The position numbers and the translations under genes are program-made. Below are positions 1-11,200 of a stretch of 64,000 nucleotides of DNA, in pieces. The stretch's first letter is position 1. The number at the start of each line of letters is the position of its first letter. The stretch is from Nelumbo lutea (Eukaryota > Streptophyta > Magnoliopsida > Proteales > Nelumbonaceae): the NCBI GenBank assembly GCA_022828595.1, contig JAKGHH010000003.1, positions 106,105,583 to 106,169,582 on the forward strand, read 5' to 3'. The notes under the pieces are model-generated. The model made no database searches and was not told where the DNA came from. It saw nothing but the letters and a program-made list of their open reading frames with translations.

Positions 1-3000
1 AAAAAGTATTTCAACTTGCCAAGGTCCTTTGTCTGAAAGTGTTCCTGTAGGAATGCCTTCAATCTGTCAATGCCCATTTTATCATTCCCAGTCACAACGA
101 TATCATCCACATACACCACCAATATTATTTTACCTGCCGAAGAGTCAAGACTGAAGACAGAGTGATCAACTTGGCACTGTTTCAGACCAAACTTCTTGAC
201 CACCTCACTGAACCTACCAAACCATGCTCGAGGGGACTGTTTAAGTCCATAAATAGCCTTCTTAAGTCTACATACCTTACCATCCTCCCCCTGAGCAACA
301 AACCCAGGTGGTTGCTCCATGTAGACCTCCTCGAGCAAATCCCCATGCAAAAGGCATTTTTGATATCGAGCTGATGGAGAGGCCAACCAGACATAGCTGC
401 AAGAGAGATGACGACACGAACTGACCCTATCTTAGCAACCGGGGAGAACGTCTCCGTGTAGTCAATGCCATAGGTTTGGGAGTACCCTTTGGCAACCAGC
501 CGCGCCTTCAGGCGCTCAACACGACCATCTGGCAAGTACTTAACACTATACACCCACTTACAACCGACAGCCTGCTTCCCAGGAGGAAGAGCGGTGAGAT
601 CCCAAGTGTGATTATGATGCAAAGCAGAGAGCTCTTCTTCCATAGCACGGCACCACTCTGGAGAGGTAAAGGCTTCCTGGACATCCTTAGGAACAACCAC
701 GGAGGATAACAAAGATATGAACTGGCGATGGGAAGCGGAGAGGTGGGTAAGTGAAACAAAATTGGAAATAGGGTGAAGGGTGCAAGTACGCTTACCTTTC
801 CGTAAGGCAACAGGAAGATCTAGGTCGGAGGCTGGTGTCGGAGCTGGAGCGGGATCTGTCGACGGTGATGAAGTTGGAGGAGCTGCAGCCGGTACACATG
901 GGCGATGTGTATACACGTGACGGATGGGTGGACGGTCAACCAATGGTGGCACCGGAGACAAGGACGCAGGCATGACTGGAACCAGAGGAGGTGGATCAGC
1001 CACAGGAAGAGGAAGAGGAGGTGGTGATGTGGGGGAAGCAGCAGCACCGGACCCACGAAGAACGGAGTAGACTCGAAGAATGTAACATCAGCACATACCA
1101 AGGAACGACGAGAACTAGGATGATAACACTTGTACCCTTTCTGAGTTCGGGAATAACCAAGGAAGATACACTTCACGGAACGTGCATCTAACTTGTCAGT
1201 CCCGGGACTCAGATTATGAACGAAGCAGACACACCCAAATACCTGGGGAGAAAGCGGAAACGGAGACATGTTGGGGAATAAGACACTAAAAGGAGAACGA
1301 CCATCAAGGATAGACGTGGGCATCCGATTAATTAAGAAACAAGAGGTGAGCATTGCATCACTCCAAAAGGTTTTGGAAACATTCATGTGGCGCATGAGGG
1401 AGCGTGTCGTTTCTACAAGATGGTGGTTCTATCTCTCAGCAACCCCATTTTGTTGCGGAGTGTAAGTACATGAAGTTTGGTGTATAATGCCATGTTGGTC
1501 CAAGTATTCTTGAAAAGATGAAGACAAGTATTCACGTCCATTATCAAAACGGAAAATTTTGATGTGAACACCAAATTGATTGCGGATCTCAGCATAAAAT
1601 TTCTGGAAGATGGCAAATAATTCACTTCTTTCTTTCATTAAATAGAGCCACGTCATTCTTGAACAGTCATCAACAAAAATAACAAAATATCGGTATCCAT
1701 TAGATGACATCACTTTATAAGGACCCCAAACATCTGAATGAATTAAAGAAAAAAGACTTGACACATGGTTATCGACCCTAGAACGTAAGGGAACACGATG
1801 GTGTTTCCCAAATTGACACGACTCACAATCTAAAACAGAAAGTTGACTCAATGAAGGGACTAAGGACTGCAACACTTTCAGCGAAGGATGACCAAATCTA
1901 CAATGCCATTGGAGAGGAGAAATGGATGACTGAAGGGCCGTTGACGTTCGTCCACCACCATCAAGATAATACAGTCCACCAGCTTCATGCCCTCCACCAA
2001 TCTTCATCCCCGTCTTGAGATCCTGAAAAACACACATAGAAGGGTAAAATGTGATGGAGCACTTAAGGGACTTGGTCAGCTTACTAACAGACATAAGATT
2101 AAATGGAAGCTTAGGTACATATAAAACAGAGGATAGGGATACAGGGTCTAGGTCAACATTACTAACACCATAGAAAGATGATGTGGAGCCATTAGCAAGG
2201 GTAACAGATTGTGATGTTGAGCAATGAGTGAGAGATGAAAACACACCTGGAGTTCCCGTCATGTGGTCGGAGGCTCCAGAGTCAATAATCCAGGGGTTGG
2301 GTGTGGATGCCAAATAAGCCATACCTGAGTGTGCAAAGGAAGTTGTGTTTTGCTGCGATTTGGATTGAACAAACCTCTCATACTCATCCCGAGGAACACT
2401 CACCATCTCCTTGCCTGGACCATCTGAGGGAATAGAAGGCATCGGGTCAGCTGACCGGTTCTCCTGTCTAGAGCTGAAACTGGTGTCACTAGTCATGGCA
2501 TGGTTGGCCCACATCGAGGGAGGACCATGTAAGTCATAGCAGTAGTTAATGGTATGTCCATCCAAACCACAATGAGTACACTTCCGTGGACCCGAGCCAC
2601 GTCCTCTACCACGAGCTCCCCCTGAATCTCTGCCTCCAGTACGACCACCACCACGGATATGTGTAGATCCACCACTACCACTCCTACCAGGCTGGGCTCC
2701 TCGAGCCCCACTTCTGCCACCTCGACCTCTCGACACTGCAAATGCTGATTTATCGGAGACATTAGAGTCCATAGATCCAATGGAAGCCCTCCGAAGACGA
2801 GCAAACACCTCCTCTAAAGATGGAAGAGCAGATCCCCCTGTGTCACATCAAGCTGCTCTCGCTGTTGCTGTTGAACTTTGACATCAGAAGTGAGAGGATG
2901 ATAGACATTTAACTCATTACGGATATTCCTCACACTGGCATAGTACTCCTCAAGGCTCTGATTTCCCTGTTGCAGATTGAAGTATTCCTGATACAGTTGA

Positions 3001-3349
3001 TATACCCTAGTGGTATTATCCCAACCTGAATACAGTTTCTTAGCATGATCCCACACCTCTTTGGCTGTGTCAAGAAACATGAAGTTCACACTGATTTTGG
3101 GTTCCATACTGTTCCACAACCATGTAATGATCTATGCATCTTCCTGTTCCCAGTCTTCATATTCCTGAGAATTAACGGGGGTTTCTCCTCTCTTATATGC
3201 TTCACTTTCTTCTTCGCCTTCAGAAAAACCTCTACAGACTTGGCCCAAGGGACATAATTCTCTCCATTCAGTTTAATGAAGGTCATTTGGACATTCAGGT
3301 AGTCAGTAGATATCATGACACTAGGTTTACTATCACTGTTATCTGTCAT
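1..3349 (-). pseudogene. Degenerate gag-pol polyprotein of copia A
   Basis: Gag starts at 3349 and continues across frame changes near 3119 and 2812. A zinc knuckle (CTHC...GH....C) lies near 2570. The protease keeps the catalytic DSG triplet in WIIDSGASDHM (about 2260-2290). GAG-pre-integrase and integrase core follow (HSDVWGP, about 1725), then RT (GCKWVYSVKY and LDIKNAF, about 345-570) and YVDD near 101-121. An in-frame stop interrupts integrase at 1429-1431, and further frame shifts occur near 1000 and 345. All expected domains up to RT are present in order, but at least four lesions mean no full polyprotein can be made from this copy. Confidence 0.9.
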
Positions 3350-3417
3350 TGCCGAACTCCCTTAATTCTGAGCACTGAATTAGGAGCACTACACACTGCA
3401 CACTACACACAGACACT

Positions 3418-3592
3418 TCACCGAAATCTGCACACTGATTTCAACAGCTGAGAACTGCAACACCACAAACCCTACTCACCGAAATCTATACACTGATTTC
3501 AGCAGTATTAAATGCTGAAAACAACAACACCACAAGCCCTACTCACCGAGGTCTACACACTGATTTCAGCGATATCAAAAGCTGAAAACCAC
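3418..3592. repeat. Three tandem units in the copia A leader
   Basis: Three head-to-tail units start at 3418, 3477 and 3543, each beginning TCACCGA and containing CACTGATTTCA. The units are about 50-66 bp and diverged. They lie in the untranslated leader between the primer-binding site and gag. Confidence 0.75.
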
Positions 3593-4049
3593 ACTTGTAA
3601 CACCACCAACATTAATCCACAACTATAGGAAGCTTCACCATTCAGTAGACACTATTGCCATTCGAATCACACACAAACCAGAATAAACCCTAGCATAAAC
3701 CCTAGGATACTGCAATCTGAAAACCCATCATGCGAACTGTACTACACCTCTCATGTATTCCATAACAAAAAAATATATAAAAAAACTTTACCTCATCGCC
3801 TGAAGGCCAACCATACGAAGGGCTGAGACACCACTGCACCACACGTACCAGCCCTAACTAGGGCTTAGAAACCACAGCAACCAATCATCAACGACACAAT
3901 CGGAGGCATAGAGACCTCCTAGGGAAGAGGGCGATCACTCCTTTTCAGCCCTTTTCCCAGTCTCCAACTCACAACTGAGAACCCCAAGTGAAACCCTAAT
4001 TCGAATGCGCAGAAGGCAGAATTCTAGCAAGTCTGATTTGGTGAACCTA

Positions 4050-4061
4050 GCTCTGATACCA
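4050..4061 (-). other. Primer-binding site of copia A (initiator-Met tRNA type)
   Basis: The minus strand reads TGGTATCAGAGC immediately inside the LTR end. This is the usual plant copia primer-binding site, complementary to the 3' end of initiator methionine tRNA. The same 12-mer occurs in copia B and C. Confidence 0.9.
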
Positions 4062-4322
4062 TGTTGAAGTTTGACCTGCCATAGAATTCTGTCTTGTTCG
4101 TTGACTGTAGAGTAAAGTAGACAGCAAGAAATAGGAGAGGAAAGAAGAAAAGAGAGAAGAGAGAAAAGAGAGAAAGGCTGGTTCGAATTAGGGAAAAAGT
4201 TAATCCCTTGATTCGGCCAGACCTGTTATTATATTATTAACTTATTGGAAAAGACTTGAGTGCCCTTCTTTAAGTAAGAGGCACTCGAACTAATATAACA
4301 GTACACATCAGCATTCTCAACA
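4062..4322 (-). repeat. 5' LTR of copia A (261 bp)
   Basis: The segment starts TGTTGA and ends TCAACA on the plus strand, a perfect 6-bp terminal inverted repeat of TG...CA type. It directly adjoins the primer-binding site on its inner side and LINE coding sequence on its outer side. The second LTR is outside the window, so the ends rest on these signals alone. Confidence 0.8.
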
Positions 4323-6019
4323 AGTACAAAGACTGAAATACCCCTTCACTAACACCACTAACAGGATCTAAGAAAATACCTTCTAGAATATTAAGAAGAG
4401 ACAAAGTACTATTCGGTTCTGACTCCCTAACTGCTCTTCTAAGACCCAAGTTCCACCCAAAACCTAAGGAAGCTTGTGAGGACACCAAGAAACTGGATAT
4501 AGGCTTATTTTTCATATTAGACAAGGCAAACAGAGAAGGGAACTGATCCTTCAAAGGAGAATCCCCAATCCAGACTTCTTCCCAAAATTTAATGAGGTTA
4601 CCAGACTGCAAATTGTACCTTGTCCATGGAGTGAAGAGAGGCAAGGAAGCTTGAATAGCTTTCCATGGAGAAGCTCTTGTAGTCCTAGCCGAAATTCCAG
4701 CATCCCATCCATTGCTTGTGAGCCCATGAATACTCTCCACAACCTCTCTTTCTCTAGGGGAAACCTCCATAACCATTAAAAAAGCCACGTTCCTCTTCTG
4801 AATATTCCCTAACCCTAGTCCTCCACATTCTTTGCTTCTGCTCACCAGATCCCACCTAACCCTATGATCCTTTTTCTCCTCACCTAGGTGACATAGAAAA
4901 TCCCTCATTAATTTTTCCAACCTTCTGAAAATCCTCCCTGGCATTTTAAAAAAACTAACAAAAAAATATATTGGAAGGTTGGCAAGGGTAGATTTTATTA
5001 GTGTGGCTCTCCCTCCCAAGGACAAGTATTTCCTCTTCCAAGAGGCTAGCCGCTTCTCAAATCTCTCTACCACCGAATCCCAGAAGTTTTGCCTCATTAG
5101 ATTATCCCCAAGAGGCAACCCCAAGTACTTCACTGACCAATTAGACACCGCACACCCTAAAATGTCCGCACACTCTTCCAACTCTCTCTCCTCAAGATTT
5201 ATCCCTCCTATACAGCTTTTGTCAAGGTCCACTTTTAAATTAGACGTTTGCTCAAACAGTTGTATGCTAAGTTTCAAATTCCTAAACCATCTGCAATCAC
5301 CTGCCTCACAAAAGAGGATTGTATCATCCGCAAATTGCGAATGAGTTAGAGGTGCCCCATCCTTACCAACTCTCCAACCTTTTATTAGGTTCCTCGAGTC
5401 TGCTCTAGAGACCAGTCTTCCCAAGACATCAACTACCAAAGTAAACAAAAACATCCTCTTAGAGTTGGGAAGAAATCCACCACTGTCCCATTCACCAAAA
5501 TGTAGTAGTGACAAGACCTAACACACCCCATCACCTACTTACACCATCTCTCTCCAAAACCATAGTTTAGCATTACTTGAAGCAAAAATGACCAATCCAC
5601 TAAATCATACGCCTTTTCCAGGTCCAGTTTATATACCACACCCTTCTTCCCTAATCTTTTGAAATCCTCCACACTTACATTTGCTATTAGAATTTGGTCA
5701 AGAATCTGTCTTCCCTCAACAAAAGCTCCTTAGTCAAGTTCAATAATATTGGGGAGGACTTTCCTGATCCTGCAAGCCATCACCTTTGTTATGATCTTAT
5801 AAACACTATTCACCAAACTTATCCGCCTGAAATCTCCCATTGCTAGGGCGTGAAAAAATTGTTTTCCTATCACCCTCCTTGATCCACCTTCACCTCGATT
5901 TTTGCTTCCAGCTAGTCTCCTCTTTGATCAAGATATCCTCCAACTACTTTCTTAAATTCCACCTTAGTTCCCTATCTCTTTCCTCTGTACTCCAATCTTC
6001 TTCTTTTCGATCAATCTCC
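4323..6019 (-). pseudogene. LINE ORF2, reverse transcriptase region, broken
   Basis: The first part (about 6019-5516) shows RT motifs in more than one frame, including a LDLEKAYDLVDW-like stretch near 5620, so frameshifts or stops separate it from the endonuclease. From 5514 a frame of about 400 residues contains the catalytic FADDTILF, the SVKYLGLPLG box and the plant-LINE segment RRLEKLMRDFLC. The frame runs to the copia A junction at 4323; codons beyond it come from the LTR. Confidence 0.85.
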
Positions 6020-6955
6020 TCAATTTAGTCCACGAGAGTATTCTTCCTCTCCTTTATCCTCCCAAACTCTTATCATATTCCATTCCCTAAGTCTCTCTTT
6101 CAAGTATTGAAGCTTCTTATGGAACCTCATTCTTTTCCACTCCACTCTAGGGTTACTCTCCCTCCACCAACCCTTAATCTTCTGAACAAAATCCAAGTGT
6201 GTTAGCCACATGTTTCCAAACCGGAATGGAGTAGGGCCAATACTCCTTAGTGTCTCATCACTGATCACTGTTGGCCAATGGTCTGACGTTACCCTTGGGA
6301 GTGCTCTCGGCATCAATCCACCCCAATGTTCTTCCCAATCTAAAGAAAATAAAAATCTATCCAATTTGGAACAAACTGGGTTAGCTTGGAGGTTGGACCA
6401 AGTGAAGTTACTATGCATTAAAGGGATCTCTTTGAGTTGGAGGGTGTCCACCAAACTATTAAAGCTCCTCATGCTAGTTGTCACCCTTTGTCTGGAGTTG
6501 TTAGTTTCGTTCATGAACCGGATTACATTAAAATCTCCTCCAATACACCATGGTCCCTCCCACAACCCTCTAATATCCCCCAATTCTTCCCATAATTTCC
6601 TCCTTTCCCGATAATCATTAGGCCCATAAACATTCGTGAACACCCACTCAAACCCATTCTCTAATTGTTTAAACTTTATAGAGACTGTAAAGTTTCCAAT
6701 GAGCTCCTCAATCCCCTCTAGCACCTCATTCTTCCACATAGTAACTATACCTCCCAAAGATCCCCATGACAGAGCAATTGCCCAACTAATACCCCTAGCC
6801 TTCCATATGCTTCTAGCCCATCTTCTATCGAAATCTTCTCTCTTCAACTCTTGAATCAGCACTATATCTGGGTTCAGCTTCCTAATGACCTCTCTCACTA
6901 TTGCTCTTTTTCTCGCACTTCCTAAACCCCTTACATTCCAGCTAACTATTTTCAT
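6020..6955 (-). pseudogene. LINE ORF2, endonuclease domain
   Basis: An open frame of 311 residues starts MKIVSWNVRGLGS. It carries the exonuclease-endonuclease-phosphatase signatures of LINE endonucleases: the N-terminal WNVRG with its catalytic Asn, the Glu in LIQEL, GGDFNVI, and the C-terminal SDHWP with its Asp-His pair. The enzyme nicks target DNA to prime reverse transcription. The domain itself looks intact, but the frame closes before RT, so the protein would lack polymerase. It is called a pseudogene because the continuous ORF2 is broken. Confidence 0.85.
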
Positions 6956-7503
6956 TTCAACCTCGCTTAGGAGACCCCTCCGAGACCTTTCTACTTATGC
7001 CCTTTTCTTTCCCATCTTCCCCTAGAGTTTTGTCCCCCTCAACATCTCTCCACTTCCATTAGCTTTCGCTTCCTCACCTTACCTTCCTCCTTCTGTTTCT
7101 ATAAGAAGACTTTCAGATCGTTGGGGTCCTTGAGTTTACAACCTAATTTCCCCACAAATTCCATTACCAAGTCCTCCGTATTCTCGGTTGGAGTCGGTAC
7201 TTTTTCTTCATCCCTGTTTGTTTCTACCTCTTTTACAACCTCCCTTTCAAAGTCATCCAAAAAACTCACAATGATCTCCCAAATTCTTTTATTTCTCTCT
7301 TCTTGTTCTTCTAGGTCTTCACCTCTTTTAGTTCCCTTCACTACCCTACTCCTTGAGCACTTCGCACTAGGTTTCTCATGGGCTCTCGGCTTTGGGTATG
7401 AGATGGAATCTGGCACCAAAGACATAGAGCAAACATCAGTACTAAAAACCGAATAGACAGGGTTACCTGAGTTGTGATTTTGAGGAGGAATTGGATTTAA
7501 CAT

Positions 7504-8215
7504 ATAAAATAATAAACTTTATCGAATTATACTACAAGCATATGTCTATATATAAAATATTTATATATAGACATAACTATACTACAAACATATAAAATAA
7601 TAAATTGTTATCGAATTCGAATTTTAACCCGACCGGATGGGGTTAAATCCAGATCCGATCTGATTATTATTCAGATGCAACTTCTAATATCCAAATCCAG
7701 GATAATCGGATTCAGAGTCTAATCAGGTATTGGACTTTGAGTCCTTTGACAGCCCCAGTTTCACATGATGAAACAAGGTCTTAAAGTTGCATCATAGGAA
7801 GCCAGGTGTATGATTATGATATGCACCTATGGTATCACATAGAAAAATTTTGGATTGGCAATCAAAAGATTAACTTGAAAGGTGTGCAACAACAGTAAAT
7901 AACTTTATTAACTCATTGCTCATATATTTAATTGTAAGCAAAGATCTAAGTTCAACTTATACAAATATGTAGGATAGACACCAAAACACAACAACTAACA
8001 ATAAAAGTTGGAACATGGAAAAGATGAATCAAGAAAATATTAGGTTTGCATGAGTGAACTGGTGATGGGCATGGTATTGTAAATACTTTGTTATTTTGTT
8101 CTTAACATTATATAACTAAGCTACCACATCACATAGAATATTCACAAGCATGAACTTAAAAAAAATAATAAAATGGTGACAATTTGTAATGTAATCATAA
8201 TCATGATTATCTTAC
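7504..8215. other. Non-coding part of GCP4 intron 9
   Basis: No gene is visible. It contains a hairpin (arms 7541-7555 and 7561-7575, 15-bp perfect inverted repeat, 5-nt loop). The flanks share a direct repeat (CATATAAAATAATAAA at 7501 and near 7589), followed by a pyrimidine/purine-biased stretch typical of degenerate MITEs. GCP4 exon 10 was looked for by residue pattern and not found. Confidence 0.6.
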
Positions 8216-11200
8216 CAACTGAAATGGGATCATAAGATCAGCTTCAGCAGTTGACTGACGAGGTGGTAGACGCATCAATTGGCGACTTTCCTCAAGAAAA
8301 CACTGGAATACCAAGTCATACTTCTATTACCAAAAGAATCGTCTTATGGGGTAAAAATGCGGGTACTTATATCATCATTTAGGAACAGAAACAGCATTAT
8401 ACACAGTGGATAGGAAGTCTCTAACATAACCACAACATAACAAAACCAGATATGCCTCTTTCTAGCAATGGCAATAGATGATGGGAGTCATGAAGAAAAC
8501 TACAAAAATTGTCATCATTAACAGGAACTTGTACAGTCCAAGTGTCAGACCATGAGTTGGTCAAAAAGATTTCACCAAGTCAATCTTGAATTGTTAAGTA
8601 GATAAAGAGTGGATATTAAGACAATGCATCTGGCCGGGAAAAATAGGTTGTACTTTTATGATAAAACATCCTAATGTTTAAGCTTGTTGTCTTTTAAGAA
8701 TCTTTAATTCAAGATCACATGAAGCCAATTCTTGCAAAAGACAGAAGTTGAAGTCAAGTCCGAGTGCAATAAGCATCTAAGGTAAATTAGCTGTGCAATA
8801 GCCCACTGCATGCAAACCCTGTTCAAGGTCCATGAGTACATTATGGGTTGTGCAACAATTAGGAATATAAATAAAATAAAAGTTAGGCACAAGGATGCAA
8901 AGATAACTAAAACCAGTGTGCCAGTGAGGAAATTAGTTCTCCACACTTATTGGAGCAAATAGTATGTGAAAGTATCAGAAACTAGCACTCCTTTAATGGT
9001 GGTATAGTAATATAGGAAGAACATCCCCTTCTTTCTCCAGTATTACATGGAAATAAAACTAGAGGAAATGATGATGGGATATTCTTTTTATAATGAAGAT
9101 GCAGAATTGAAAATTGAGATTCAGTAAGACAAAAAAAAATGCTTACATTCAGAAGACTGCGTTCTGCAAAAACAGGATTGTTAAAATGCATCATTTACCT
9201 GGAAAAAATCTCCCTTAGCTAAAAGAAAATAATCTTTAAGAGCTTTCAGGTGGCCATTCAAGTCGGCACGAACAACCACAAGCTGAAATATAGGGCAAAC
9301 AGTAAATAGATGAATGAAGAGCAAGAAGAACAAAATCCCTCATATTTGCAGTTCACCTGCCAAAGATGACTGGCTGCAATCGTACGGATGGAGTCAACTG
9401 CATGTTCAAATGACCTCTTGTGGAATTCAGCAGTATCCTGCAGGAAGTAATCAAGCATTTGATGTTATAGTAGCACAAGAAACCAAGGGAAACTATAATG
9501 ATAGTCATGAGAAACTACAAAGTACAAACATCACTTCTGACATGTATATGTGGAATGATACAGCAGCAGTAAAACTAATAACTAGACCTTTAGCTCTTGA
9601 AGCATAGCATCAATTTTATCAGCCTCGGACTGTGGAAGTAATTCCTCTCCTATCAATTTCAAATCTGCAAAAGACTCTTTCTGGAAAGCAAAGCGCCCCA
9701 TAAATCCTTGAACTCTAAGTGACCCTTTGGGTATTGGTTGATGATTAACGGCATCTTGATATCTAAAAGCAGGACTTGGATTTCGTAGGACCCTGATTGC
9801 TTTTCCAGAAAAAAGAATTGAATCTGCAACAGGCATACGGATGTAATCTGGTAACATGTCCTGAACAAATAAGCAGAAAAATTAATAAAATATAACAGCA
9901 TAAAGTTCAACTTTGTATTGCTATATGGCCTAGGAATATTTTTTTAGGCAAAGGAAAAGGAAAAAGTGTATCACTATATCAATTGAAAGAGATAAACTTA
10001 GACAAAAATCCGTTGCAATATATGATGAAACAAGATGCAAGATCTTAAAATCACGGAACAGACATTTCAGAGCTGGTGGAAAGGGGTTTTTACCAAAAGA
10101 GATAAAAGATAACAAATAAAAAAACTGAAAGTGAGCAACAAGGATCCATATGATGCACTAGCATCATAACCTGAATAGATAACCATGGTCTGCTTGTAAT
10201 TATCTAATCCTGCTAACTCTTACTTGTATGCAGTAAAGCATGGTTTTGAAGCCGGACGGTCAGACCATTCGGCCTGGAAACCATCCAGGCAACCAGTTCC
10301 ATTCACCCCTGAACTGTTCTTTGCCAAAAACCGTTGACTTTTGTAGGAAACTGTGGACCCCACATTATTGTACTCATGGGACAGCATAGATTTAATTAAG
10401 TCTTGATTAGGATTAGCTTTCCTAGTTGGATTAGTTTTAATCTTATCTTGCCATGTAAACATTAAGTCCTATTACAATTATGAAAGCATGTATATAAATT
10501 CAAAGGGTGGGGCAGCTGTTTAATACAACCAACCACTCTCTTCTCCTAAAACCCTTCCACGAGTTCTTCTTCTTCTCTTCTCCTCTTCTCTTCTCTTCTA
10601 ATTCTCTTTTATTTTCTGTTCAAATCTGTAGTCTTGTATGACTACTTGGTATCAGAGCTTGGATTAGGGATTCCCATGTGAGTTTGATCCATCCGACCAC
10701 ATGAGAGTTGCCTAGGGCTGGAAGAATAGAGAAAGCTCTCTTCGGCTGATTCTTGGAGGTTATTTACAACAGCAGTCCAAAGATTGGATCGTATCTTTGA
10801 TAACCAGGAAGAATCAGCGGAAGAGAAAATGATCAAGATCAATCCTTGATCAGTACTAGAGGTGGCGATCAGAATTTCAAACGATTTCTATTCGATCAGT
10901 ACTAGAGGTTGTGATCAGAATTTCAGAGGATTTCTGTTCAAGATCAGAATTTCCCCTTCAAGATTAGAGGATCAAGATCAGTTCTTGATCAAGACTAGAG
11001 GTGGCAATCAGAATTTCAGAAGATTTCTGGTTCAAGATCAGTTTTTTTTTCTCTTCAAGACTGAGAGAGACAATCAAAACACCAGAAGTATTCATCAAGA
11101 TCAAAGCTTTTCAGAATTTTCTGGTAATTCAATCTTTCTTAAGATCGGCAGCAAGAATACCTTGATATAAGAGGTATGGAAAAATAACTCCAAAAGATTT

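Larger units (their letters stand above)
1..4322 (-). mobile_element. Ty1/copia LTR retrotransposon A, cut by left window edge
   Basis: Read on the minus strand, the order is 5' LTR (4322-4062), primer-binding site (4061-4050), untranslated leader (4049-3350), gag, protease, integrase and reverse transcriptase. The PR-INT-RT order defines Ty1/copia. The window ends inside RT just past the YVDD motif (about 101-121), so RNase H and the 3' LTR are missing from view. It abuts LINE sequence directly at 4323, so it inserted into the LINE. The 5 bp beside the LTR at 4323-4327 (AGTAC) is the expected TSD, but its partner is off-window. Confidence 0.93.
4323..7503 (-). mobile_element. L1-type LINE, 3' part displaced by copia A
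   Basis: On the minus strand, an apurinic-type endonuclease (6955-6020) is followed by a LINE reverse transcriptase with FADDTILF (about 5315-5340) and the plant L1 C-terminal region (KYLGLPLG, then a W-rich stretch). Upstream, 7503-7099 holds an open frame of 134 residues, charged and Lys/Glu-rich, which may be a remnant of ORF1. The element is split at 4323 by copia A, so its 3' end and poly(A) tail lie left of the window. Its 5' limit near 7503 is inferred from loss of coding similarity. Confidence 0.88.

Noticed and set aside
3418..3592. CRISPR-like array
   Set aside because: Units are diverged and contiguous without spacers, inside a plant copia leader.
7099..7503. GCP4 exon 10
   Set aside because: The translation is Lys/Glu-rich with no match to the expected KYFSRVSLRMPSFG region; it adjoins the LINE and may be ORF1 remnant.
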